DNA from: an uncultured Collinsella sp.
GTDB lineage: Bacteria; Actinomycetota; Coriobacteriia; Coriobacteriales; Coriobacteriaceae
Reading direction: 5' to 3'
NCBI GenBank assembly: GCA_958443615.1
Contig: CAUCLI010000002.1
Span: 122,643-186,642 of the forward strand
DNA: 64,000 nucleotides
Shown: one piece after another, positions 8,886 to 16,136 of the stretch
Layout: each line of letters opens with the position of its first letter
How positions within the stretch are numbered: position 1 is the first letter of the stretch
Position numbers and translations under genes: made by a program
The notes under the pieces: generated by a model
The model's input: only the letters and a program-made list of their open reading frames with translations
What the model was told of the DNA's origin: nothing
Database searches by the model: none

Positions 8886-10025
8886 GTGACAGAACGCGAT
8901 GGCGAAATCAGGAAGTACATCGACCGGCACAGGCGCCGGCACGGGCAGCGACCCGCGGCGGAGCGCATGGCGTTCGAGGCGCAGCGCTTCTTGCGCCACA
9001 CCTTCAACATCCGCGAAGGGCGCGCGCCCTATCACGTGATCCGCAAGCGCTTCGTCAACGGGGCGCGGCTCACCGGCACCCACCTGTGCATCCTCGTGGT
9101 CGCCATGATCATCGCCTGCATCGGGCTGGACACCGATTCGGGCATCGCCATCGTGGGCGCCATGCTCATCTGCCCCATCATGGGGTCGGTCCTCGCCATC
9201 GCCTACGGCCTGGCAACCGTCGACCGCCCGCTCATCCGCGATGCGGTGGGCGGCCTGCTGTTGCAGATGGCGTTCTGCCTCGTCACCTCGACGCTCTACT
9301 TCAACCTCTCCCCCGTCGCCGGCATGACGCAGGCCCTCGCCGACAACTCGAACCCGACGATCTGGGACCTGCTGCTCGCCCTTGTGGGCGGCTTTGCGGG
9401 AGGCCTGGGGAACTCGAGGGACCAAGAGCCCGCCACCCTCATCTCGGGCGTGGCGGTCGCCACCGCGCTCATGCCGCCCCTGTGCGCCGCCGGCTATGGC
9501 ATCGCGGCGCTCGACGCAGGTCTGTTCCTCTCCGCGCTCTACGAATTCGGCGTCAACGTCGTGTTCATCGCGCTCGCGGCGCAGCTCGTCCTGCTCCTGC
9601 TGCGCACGCCGCTCAAACGCGACCTCAACGACGACGGCATCGTGACGCCCGAGGAGGAGCGCGACGTGCAGGCCCTCTCGCACGCCATCCGCTGGCGCAT
9701 CCTGCTGGGAACGATGGTCTTCGCCATCCCGTGCCTGATGTTTACCGCGAACCTCGTGCGCGCGGCGGACGATCCCGCGCCCGATGCCTACGGCGCGTCG
9801 GAGACCGCCCGCGAACTGGCGGTGGTCTGCCCGGGGTTCGAGGAGTACGCCGTGGGCATGCGGACGCGCGCGGATTCCAGCTCCTCGCACGCTCGAGAGG
9901 AGCTCGTGGCGCGGGTGAGCACCGACTCGCCGCTCGATGCGGAGCAAAGGGAAATCGCCGAGGGGCTCATCCGGCTCGATGTCCCCGAGATCGACCGCGT
10001 GGAATTTGCCACCGCCGCGTCTTAG
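8886..10025 (+). CDS. DUF389 family membrane protein
   Basis: 379 residues from a GTG at 8886 (GGGTGGA upstream); the open frame continues 5-prime but that part overlaps the promoter and is not membrane-like. The protein starts with a charged stretch, then several hydrophobic helices such as LCILVVAMIIACIGL and GIAIVGAMLICPIMGSVLA, the latter being the hallmark of DUF389 (TIGR00341-like) proteins. After about residue 250 comes another helix pair, and the last 90 residues form a soluble domain rich in acidic residues. The molecular function of the family is unknown; a transport or stress role in the membrane has been suggested only by topology. Transcribed alone. Confidence 0.82.
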   Translation: MTERDGEIRKYIDRHRRRHGQRPAAERMAFEAQRFLRHTFNIREGRAPYHVIRKRFVNGARLTGTHLCILVVAMIIACIGLDTDSGIAIVGAMLICPIMGSVLAIAYGLATVDRPLIRDAVGGLLLQMAFCLVTSTLYFNLSPVAGMTQALADNSNPTIWDLLLALVGGFAGGLGNSRDQEPATLISGVAVATALMPPLCAAGYGIAALDAGLFLSALYEFGVNVVFIALAAQLVLLLLRTPLKRDLNDDGIVTPEEERDVQALSHAIRWRILLGTMVFAIPCLMFTANLVRAADDPAPDAYGASETARELAVVCPGFEEYAVGMRTRADSSSSHAREELVARVSTDSPLDAEQREIAEGLIRLDVPEIDRVEFATAAS

Positions 10026-10033
10026 CGTACAAT
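10006..10033 (+). promoter_or_regulatory. Promoter for the B3/B4-domain gene
   Basis: TTGCCA (10006-10011), 16-bp spacer, TACAAT (10028-10033): five of six consensus bases in each box. It overlaps the last codons of the DUF389 gene and would give a leader of about 160 bases. Confidence 0.6.
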
Positions 10034-10079
10034 GCAATGCGGACATATTCGCCCCCTTCTCCGGATGGGGGTGGCGCGA

Positions 10080-10138
10080 GGCGCTCACGTGCCGGCACCG
10101 TAGGACTTTGAAGGTGGCCGGCGGGTGGGCGCCTTTTT
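10080..10138 (+). terminator. Terminator-like hairpin in the leader (terminator of DUF389 or attenuator)
   Basis: A long imperfect stem runs from GGCGCTCACGTGCCGGC to its complement GCCGGCGGGTGGGCGCC and ends in five T residues (10134-10138). It is 54 bases after the DUF389 stop but also downstream of the 10006-10033 promoter, so it may end the upstream transcript, attenuate the downstream gene, or both. Confidence 0.7.
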
Positions 10139-10198
10139 CACACATGGGCGATTCAGTGCGGTCGCCCGAGCAGCAACCGGCTTGACAGGAGGATACCT

Positions 10199-10927
10199 AT
10201 GAAGAAGTTCGTGACCGAGGATTCGTTTTGGCAGCTCTTCCCGGGCGCATCGCTCGGCGTTATCGTCGCGCGCGGCATGAAGCCGGCGAACGAGATATCA
10301 CCCGAAGACGCGCAGGCGATCGAGCAACTTCTCACCCGCGCCAATGCGCTCGCCGAGAAGCACTTGGAATCGCCCACCCTCTCCGAGAACGCGCCCGTTC
10401 GCGCGTGGCGTCAGGCTTATCAGCAATTCAAGACCAAACGCGGCGCGCGCTGCTCCATCGAGAACCTGCTCAAGCGCATCCTCAAGGGCAACCCCGTCGG
10501 CAGCATCTCACCCTCGGTGGACCTCTACAACGCCATCTCCCTCAAATACGCCCTACCGCTGGGCGGGGAGGATATCGACGCCTTTGAGGGGGACTTGCGC
10601 CTTCGCATAACCGAGGGCGGCGATGCGTTCACGCCGCTCGGCGAGGGGGCCGAGAACGACCCGACGCTGCCCGGCGAGCTCGCCTACGTGGACGACGCCG
10701 GCGCCGTGTGCCGTTGCTGGAACTGGCGCGACGGCGTGCGCACCGCCCTCACCGATACCACGAGCAACGCCTTCCTCATCGTCGAATGCGTCGATCCGGA
10801 GCGCGCCGAGGACTGTCGAGCCGCCACCGAGGAACTGGCGAGGCTCGTTGAGGAGCACCTGGGCGCGACCATCGCAGTCACAGAACTCATCACATGTGAC
10901 CATCGCGAGGCAATTATCGAGCCTTAG
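10199..10927 (+). CDS. B3/B4 tRNA-binding domain protein
   Basis: 242 residues, start ATG after AGGAGG. The protein matches the B3/B4 domain of phenylalanyl-tRNA synthetase beta chain occurring as a free-standing protein: segments such as NPVGSISPSVDLYNAISLKYALPLGGEDID and the later WRDGVRTALTDTTSNAFLIVE are typical. In PheT this domain binds amino acid and edits mischarged tRNA; stand-alone versions are presumed trans-editing or amino-acid-binding factors, but their substrate is unsettled. It is transcribed alone, behind a leader with a terminator-like hairpin, which suggests conditional expression. Confidence 0.82.
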   Translation: MKKFVTEDSFWQLFPGASLGVIVARGMKPANEISPEDAQAIEQLLTRANALAEKHLESPTLSENAPVRAWRQAYQQFKTKRGARCSIENLLKRILKGNPVGSISPSVDLYNAISLKYALPLGGEDIDAFEGDLRLRITEGGDAFTPLGEGAENDPTLPGELAYVDDAGAVCRCWNWRDGVRTALTDTTSNAFLIVECVDPERAEDCRAATEELARLVEEHLGATIAVTELITCDHREAIIEP

Positions 10928-10978
10928 AAGCTCGGTCCAGCGGGCGAAGACGTTCGAGGATGCATCTCACGACCAAGT

Positions 10979-11107
10979 TGAGCTTTTTCGTACTCAGTTC
11001 GTCCTTTGGCGAGTGGAGATGTCTGCCGGCCGTTTGCGACCTGCGCTTTTGCAGCAGATCGAAGATGCCCTACTCGTCTTACTCCGATTTCGGTACGAAA
11101 AAGCTCA
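10979..11107. repeat. 129-bp element with 15-bp inverted ends
   Basis: TGAGCTTTTTCGTAC (10979-10993) is exactly inverted at 11093-11107. The interior includes TTTTGCAGCAG and CTACTC, short words also found in the two AAGTTTTGCAGCAGTTTT elements at 37036 and 54614, and the three share a length of 125-134 bp. Short open frames on both strands exist here but none has a ribosome site. The rest of the 10928-11294 gap holds only a minus-strand terminator. Confidence 0.6.
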
Positions 11108-11179
11108 TCCAACTTTCTTGGCGCGTCGACCAAGTCTTGAATTTCCAGGCATAATGCCGCGATCACGATTCCCGCGGCA

Positions 11180-11212
11180 AAAATAGGGCCATCGGCACCG
11201 ACCGATGGCCCT
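11180..11212 (-). terminator. Leftward terminator after the small membrane protein gene
   Basis: AGGGCCATCGG pairs with CCGATGGCCCT, and on the minus strand the stem is followed by ATTTTTG. Confidence 0.85.
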
Positions 11213-11294
11213 GAGGACGCTTATTATTTCGACCCCAACCACGAAAGCGCTCGCTGCGAGGGCATCTCATGGAAAGCGCCTTGCACTCAAAGCC

Positions 11295-11534
11295 TTACAG
11301 CTGACGAATCGGGGTGCTTCCCCGGTCGTGATGGCCGGCGCGCTCGCGCTCGGCGGGAACCTCCGCCGAGGCGCCCTGATCGACCTCGTCACCCAGATGC
11401 GCGGCATACTCCAAGCGCTCGTCAGCGGGCTTGGTCGCCACGGACCATTTGCGCATCACCCGCGGGACCGCGAGATAGCCGATGAAGCCGCACACCACCA
11501 GCAGCAGAACGAAGAACATCGCATCGATAGGCAT
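11295..11534 (-). CDS. Small single-span membrane protein
   Basis: 79 residues. The N terminus MPIDAMFFVLLLVVCGFIGY is one clear transmembrane helix, followed by a basic patch (RVMRKW) and a charged, Gly/Ala-rich tail. The ATG has a good ribosome site (AAGGGAG). A strong leftward terminator lies 80 bases after its stop, which supports a real gene. No family was recognised. The gap of about 100 bp from the amidotransferase-like gene leaves open whether it is part of that operon. Confidence 0.6.
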   Translation of the reverse strand: MPIDAMFFVLLLVVCGFIGYLAVPRVMRKWSVATKPADERLEYAAHLGDEVDQGASAEVPAERERAGHHDRGSTPIRQL

Positions 11535-11636
11535 GATCGCTCCCTTCGACGTAGCGCATACGGCGCCTTTGCGATACTTCAGTCCTACCCCAAACGGATG
11601 CTCTCAAGCGCATCTTTCCGTCAACGGCGGCCCAGC

Positions 11637-12401
11637 TCACCGACCGCCGCGGGCGGCATCGACGAAGGCGCGCCACAGCTTGAAGTCGGTGGGAATGAAC
11701 TCCCAGGTGTACTCGGGGTGCCACTGCACGCCCATGCAGAAGCGCTCGCCCTCGACCTCGATCGCCTCGGGGACGCCGTCGGTCGCGATGGCGGTGAGCC
11801 GCACGCCCTTGCCGAGCTTCTCCACGCAGCAATGATGGCTTGAATTGACCTGCACCTCGCCCGGCCACTCGAGGATGCGCGCGAGCAGGGAGCCGTCCTC
11901 GACCGCGATGGGGTGCGCCGGATCGTGCAGGATCGGCAGATGGCGCCAATGCACCTTGCCCTCGGGAACCGGCAGGCTCGGCACGTCCATGCACAGGGTG
12001 CCGCCAAGCGCCACGTTCAGGATCTGCATGCCACGGCACGTCGCGAACAGGGGCTTGTGCGCCGCCAGCGCCGCCTTGATGAGCTTGAGCTCGAAGGTGT
12101 CGCGCTCATGGCAGAGCAGGCGCTCGTCATACGGCTCCTCCACGCCCCAAAGCGCGGGGTCGACATCATGTCCGCCGGGAATCGCGATGCCGTCGGCCAT
12201 GTCGATATAGCGTGCGATCACGTCCTCGTCCTCGGTGAGCGCCATGATGAGTGGCAGGCCGCCCGCCGCGAGGATGGCGTCGAGGAACACGGTGGCGCCC
12301 GTTTCCTCGGGGGCGAGGCGCTCGGGCATCTGAAGGCAGGGTTTTGGCTGTTCCAAACGCGGTGCGAGCAGGATGATCGGGCGGTTGTCTGCTGAGGTCA
12401 T
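11637..12401 (-). CDS. Gamma-glutamyl-gamma-aminobutyrate hydrolase-like class I glutamine amidotransferase
   Basis: 254 residues, peptidase family C26. The nucleophile is C122 in FATCRGMQILN, the catalytic histidine is in QWHPEY near 229, and the IPGGHDVDP segment is the PuuD-type oxyanion region. Such enzymes hydrolyse gamma-glutamyl amides, e.g. gamma-glutamyl-GABA in putrescine breakdown. It is the last gene of the amino acid ABC operon, with only 2 bp between the ATPase stop and its ATG, so it probably hydrolyses something imported by that transporter. No other putrescine genes are visible, so the puuD name is not applied. Confidence 0.83.
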   Translation of the reverse strand: MTSADNRPIILLAPRLEQPKPCLQMPERLAPEETGATVFLDAILAAGGLPLIMALTEDEDVIARYIDMADGIAIPGGHDVDPALWGVEEPYDERLLCHERDTFELKLIKAALAAHKPLFATCRGMQILNVALGGTLCMDVPSLPVPEGKVHWRHLPILHDPAHPIAVEDGSLLARILEWPGEVQVNSSHHCCVEKLGKGVRLTAIATDGVPEAIEVEGERFCMGVQWHPEYTWEFIPTDFKLWRAFVDAARGGR

Positions 12402-12403
12402 AC

Positions 12404-13165
12404 TTAATGTCCCTTGATGGAGTCGAGGAAGTCACGGGCGCGCTGCGTGGCGGGATGGTCGAAGAACTCGTCGGGCGCCCCCTCCTCGACGATGGCGCCG
12501 TCGGCCATGAAGACCACGCGGTCGGCGACGCGACGAGCGAAGTTCATCTCGTGCGTGACCACGATCATGGTCATGCCCTGGCGCGCCAGGTCGACCATGA
12601 CGTCGAGCACCTCGTTGATCATCTCGGGGTCGAGCGCCGAGGTGGGCTCGTCGAAGAGCATCGCCTTGGGGCGCATGGCGAGCGAGCGGGCGATGGCGAC
12701 GCGCTGCTGCTGGCCGCCGGAGAGCTGCGCGGGCACCTTGTGCGCCTGGGATGCCACGCCCACGCGCTCGAGGAGCTCCAGCGCGCGCTTCTCGGCCTCG
12801 GCCTTGGACAGGCCCAGGACCTCGGTTGGCCCGAGCGTCACGTTCTGCAAGATGCTCATGTGGGCGAACAGGTTGAAGCTCTGGAACACCATGCCGAGCT
12901 CGGCGCGCATGGCGGCCAACTCGCGACCCTCCTCGGGCAGGGGCTGGCCCTCGATGAGGATCTCGCCGGAGTCGATGGTCTCCAGGCGGTTGATGGCGCG
13001 GCACAGCGTCGACTTGCCGGAACCGGAGGGACCGATCACCACGACGACCTCGCCCTTGCCCACGGACAGGCTCACGTCCTTGAGCACGTGCAGGTCGCCG
13101 AAGTGCTTGTCCACATGGCGCAGCTCGATGATGGGCGTTGCGGCGGTTTCTGACTGGGAGGACAT
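12404..13165 (-). CDS. Polar amino acid ABC transporter ATPase (GlnQ type)
   Basis: 253 residues. Walker A is GPSGSGKST, the signature is LSGGQQQRVAIARS, Walker B is AMLFDEPTSALDPE, and the switch histidine is in VVTHEM. The FQSFNLFAHMSILQNV segment is typical of the polar amino acid (HisP/GlnQ) class. It powers uptake through the two permeases encoded just upstream. Start ATG is preceded by a weak ribosome site; the 70-bp gap to the permease gene contains nothing notable. Confidence 0.93.
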   Translation of the reverse strand: MSSQSETAATPIIELRHVDKHFGDLHVLKDVSLSVGKGEVVVVIGPSGSGKSTLCRAINRLETIDSGEILIEGQPLPEEGRELAAMRAELGMVFQSFNLFAHMSILQNVTLGPTEVLGLSKAEAEKRALELLERVGVASQAHKVPAQLSGGQQQRVAIARSLAMRPKAMLFDEPTSALDPEMINEVLDVMVDLARQGMTMIVVTHEMNFARRVADRVVFMADGAIVEEGAPDEFFDHPATQRARDFLDSIKGH

Positions 13166-13235
13166 ATCGGATCCGTTCTCGCGAAGGCTGATCTTGAGGG
13201 CGCCCCATCGCGGGCGCCAAAAGGGCGGAGGGGCT

Positions 13236-14096
13236 TTAAGCGGGGTTGGTGCTGTAACGGCTCACCACGCGGGTGCCGCTGCGACGCGCCACATACACGG
13301 AGAGCTGGTTGATGGCGTAGTTCAGCAGGATGTAGATGACCGCCACCACCAGGTAGGTGCTCACGAGCGCATCGTAGTTCGTGATGAGCACGCGCGCGTT
13401 CTGCAGCATGTCGGGGTAGCTCACCACATACGCGACGGTGGTGTCCTTCACGACGACGACAAGCTGGGAGATGAGCGAGGGGATCACGTATCTGATCGCC
13501 TGGGGCAGCACGATCTTGAGCTTCACGCGGAAGGGGCGCATCCCCAAGGCGAGCGCCGCCTCGGTCTGACCGCGCGGCACCGCGTTCACGCCCGCGCGAA
13601 ACACCTCGGCGAGCACGCCCGACGCGGCGAGCGCCACGGGCAGGGTGATCATCCAAAACGATGACATCTTGATGCCGTACTGCGGGACCACCAGGAAGAA
13701 GAAGTAGATCAACAGCAGGCTCGGCACGCCGCGGAAGAAATCGGTCACCACGCGGCACAGCGCCTCGAGCGGGCGGATGCCGCTCGTACGCCCCAACATG
13801 AGGGCGAGGCCCAGCACCAGCGCGATGGCCCCGGCGGTCAACGCCACCGTGAGGGTCCCCCGCAGGCCCGCGAGCAGGTAGCTCCACGTGCTCATCTGGG
13901 TGAAGAACATCCAATACCTGGGGTCGAGCTGGCCGGTCGCCCAGAACTGGTAGACGACGAAGGCGAGCAGGAGCGCCACGAGCACCGCCGTGATGGCGGT
14001 GCCGATGCGGATCTTGGCACGGGTCTTGGGGCCCGGCTCCTCGTAGAGGGCGTCGCGAATGCTCACGGCGCCCGAAGCGGCGGTCTTGGCACTCAT
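13236..14096 (-). CDS. Amino acid ABC transporter permease
   Basis: 286 residues with a helical N-terminal anchor and about five further helices. The EAA loop reads EAALALGMRPFRVKLKIVLPQAIR, the ATPase contact of the His/Glu/Gln permease class. The start ATG overlaps the stop of the previous permease by 4 bases, so the two are translationally coupled and probably form a heterodimeric membrane channel. Substrate class is inferred from the family. Confidence 0.9.
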   Translation of the reverse strand: MSAKTAASGAVSIRDALYEEPGPKTRAKIRIGTAITAVLVALLLAFVVYQFWATGQLDPRYWMFFTQMSTWSYLLAGLRGTLTVALTAGAIALVLGLALMLGRTSGIRPLEALCRVVTDFFRGVPSLLLIYFFFLVVPQYGIKMSSFWMITLPVALAASGVLAEVFRAGVNAVPRGQTEAALALGMRPFRVKLKIVLPQAIRYVIPSLISQLVVVVKDTTVAYVVSYPDMLQNARVLITNYDALVSTYLVVAVIYILLNYAINQLSVYVARRSGTRVVSRYSTNPA

Positions 14097-14752
14097 CGGA
14101 CGATCCTCACCTTCCTGTCGATGCGATTGCCCACGAAGGCGATGGCGACCGCGGTGAGGGCGTAGCCGGCGGCGGCGATGGCAAAGGCGAGGACACCGCC
14201 GGCGGATCGGGTGTTGATATAGGAGACGACGCCCGTGAGCTCGAGCGGGTCGAGCGGGACCTGTGAGCCGATCGAAGTGGTGAGGAGCACGGCGATGAGC
14301 AGGTTGGTCATGGGCAGGACCGTGGTGCGCAGGGCCTGCGGGATCACGATCCGACGCAGCATCTGCCCGAAGGAGAGACCCAGCGAACGCGCCGCCTCGA
14401 TCTGCCCCACACCGATGGTGTTGATGCCGGTCATGAAGTTCTCAGACCCGAACGCCGAGGCGACGAGCACCACCGTGAGGATGACGCACGTGCGGTACGG
14501 CAGCACCAGGTTGAGGCTGGGCAGCGCATAGACGATGATGATCAGCAGCGAAACGCCCGGGATGTTGCGGAACACCTGGACGTAGCCGTCGCCCAACAGG
14601 CGCAGCGGCTTGAACGGCGACACGCGCATCACGGTCACGGCGACGGCGAGCGCCATCACGAGCGCGAAGCAAAACGCCGTCATGCCCCAGGTGGACAGCA
14701 GCGCCTCCCAGTAATTTTGCCCATAGGTGGCAAGCAGCTCTGAAAGCCCCAT
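14093..14752 (-). CDS. Amino acid ABC transporter permease
   Basis: 219 residues starting at ATG 14752, chosen because GGGGAGGGG precedes it; the longer open frame upstream is arginine-rich, crosses an intercistronic stem-loop and is not protein-like. Five hydrophobic helices, with the EAA loop EAARSLGLSFGQMLRRIVIPQALR. Works with the adjacent permease and ATPase to import a polar amino acid. Confidence 0.9.
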   Translation of the reverse strand: MGLSELLATYGQNYWEALLSTWGMTAFCFALVMALAVAVTVMRVSPFKPLRLLGDGYVQVFRNIPGVSLLIIIVYALPSLNLVLPYRTCVILTVVLVASAFGSENFMTGINTIGVGQIEAARSLGLSFGQMLRRIVIPQALRTTVLPMTNLLIAVLLTTSIGSQVPLDPLELTGVVSYINTRSAGGVLAFAIAAAGYALTAVAIAFVGNRIDRKVRIVR

Positions 14753-14795
14753 GAGCACCCCTCCCCGATGATCGAACCTTTCGGACGCACAGTGA

Positions 14796-14851
14796 CGGAG
14801 GCGCCCGCCGCCCGGACGTGCATCTAGACCGGGCGAACGCGGGCGCCTCCG
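14796..14851 (-). other. Intercistronic stem-loop between binding-protein and permease genes
   Basis: CGGAGGCGCCCGC (14796-14808) is perfectly complementary to GCGGGCGCCTCCG (14839-14851), with a second inner stem CGCCCGG/CCGGGCG. There is no T-run on either side, so it is more likely an mRNA-stabilising or processing structure that lets the binding protein be made in excess than a full terminator. Confidence 0.7.
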
Positions 14852-14918
14852 CGCGAACAGGCCATCGAACGCCGCCCTCCCGCGAAAGCCGGGAAGCGGC
14901 GCAGCGTATTCGGCGGTT

Positions 14919-15908
14919 TTACGCGCCGATCGCCGGAGGCTGCGGGACCTCATCGATCTTTGCGCGGTCGCCGATGCAGAGCTTCCACAGCTCCTCCCAC
15001 GTGCCGTCCTCCTCGACCTGGGTGAGGAAGGCGTTCACGAACTCGACGCCGTCGGAATCCAGCGGGAGGCCGATGCCGTAGAGGTCCTCGGGGCCGAACG
15101 GGTCGCCCGCCATCTTGTACTTGCCGGGCTGCTTCATCATGTCGGAGAAGAGCATGTTGCGGTCGATGACGTAGGCATCGACGCGACCCTGGGCGAGGGC
15201 GCTGCGGGCCTCCTCATCCGTCTTGAACTCCTGGAGCTTGGCGTCGGGGCAGACCTCCTCCATGATGCTCGGGCCGGTGGAGCCGGACTGGGCGGCGACG
15301 TTCTTGCCCGCGAGGTCGTCCACGCTCGCGATATCGTCGTTATCGGCGAGGACGAGGATGGACTGCTGCGTGCTGTAGTACGGGCCGGCGAAGGAGATGA
15401 GCTTCTTGCGCTCATCGGTGATGGAGTAGGTGGCGAAGACCGCGTCCACCTGGTCGTTCTGCAGGACGGACTCGCGCGTGTCGGACGTGACCTGGGTGGC
15501 CTCGAACTTGGACTCGTCGCCCAGGATGTAGCGGACGAGCAGCTGGGACAGGCCGGCGTCGAAGCCGCGGAGCTTGCCGTCCTTCTCGTTCAGCAGGCTG
15601 AAGAGCATGGAGGTCTGCACGACGCCCAGGCGCATGACACCCGCGTCCTTGATCTTGGTCGCCCACTCGCTCGCGGCGACGGTGGCGTCGTCGGCGACGG
15701 CGCCGGCGGCGATCAGCTTGTCGTAGGCGGCGGCATCGAGGGCGGCGGGCTCCTGGTCGTCGACGGTCTCATCGGAGGAGGAGCCGTTGGACGCGGGGGC
15801 GGCGGGCTGCTCGCCGCAGGCGGCGAGGCCCAGCGTGGCGGCGCCGGCAGCGGCGGCGCCCAGCACCTGGCGGCGGTCGAACATGAACTCGCGCGTGGTC
15901 TTGCTCAT
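14919..15908 (-). CDS. Amino acid ABC transporter substrate-binding lipoprotein
   Basis: 329 residues. The N terminus has RR, a hydrophobic Ala/Gly stretch and the lipobox LAAC (Cys 31), so it should be an exported, lipid-anchored protein; the twin arginine (DRRQVLG) may indicate Tat export. A Ser/Asp-rich linker follows, then a family 3 solute-binding fold with GVMRLGVVQTSML, LRGFDAGLSQLLVRY and the hinge region VDAVFATYSITDERKK. It delivers ligand to the permeases encoded downstream. It is first in the operon; upstream an imperfect inverted repeat, GAAACnCnG-type arms at about 15925-15960, could be an operator. Confidence 0.9.
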   Translation of the reverse strand: MSKTTREFMFDRRQVLGAAAAGAATLGLAACGEQPAAPASNGSSSDETVDDQEPAALDAAAYDKLIAAGAVADDATVAASEWATKIKDAGVMRLGVVQTSMLFSLLNEKDGKLRGFDAGLSQLLVRYILGDESKFEATQVTSDTRESVLQNDQVDAVFATYSITDERKKLISFAGPYYSTQQSILVLADNDDIASVDDLAGKNVAAQSGSTGPSIMEEVCPDAKLQEFKTDEEARSALAQGRVDAYVIDRNMLFSDMMKQPGKYKMAGDPFGPEDLYGIGLPLDSDGVEFVNAFLTQVEEDGTWEELWKLCIGDRAKIDEVPQPPAIGA

Positions 15909-16071
15909 GGGAAATCCTTTCCTGAAACGCAGTAGTACTTTAGTCTACCGCAGTGTTTCCATGATTGTTCCGACATTTTACGTGGACTTACGCGTTCTTA
16001 TGCCCCAACTGCGACGCTTGTAACACCTGCACGGCAACCACAGGTTTAACGCGAGCGGCCCCGATGAGGCA

Positions 16072-16104
16072 GATGCGCCCGCGGGACCGACCCGCGGGCG
16101 CATC
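16072..16104 (-). terminator. Strong hairpin after the DXS-like gene
   Basis: A perfect 14-bp stem, GATGCGCCCGCGGG against CCCGCGGGCGCATC, with a 5-base loop. It lies 33 bases after the leftward dxs-like stop. No T-run follows, so it may work by another mechanism. Confidence 0.6.
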
Positions 16105-16136
16105 CGGTAATGCCTCAATGTTCTCGATGCGGCCGC

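Noticed and set aside
10960..11154. Small protein genes on either strand within the 10979 element
   Set aside because: No ribosome site; the frames follow from the inverted repeat.
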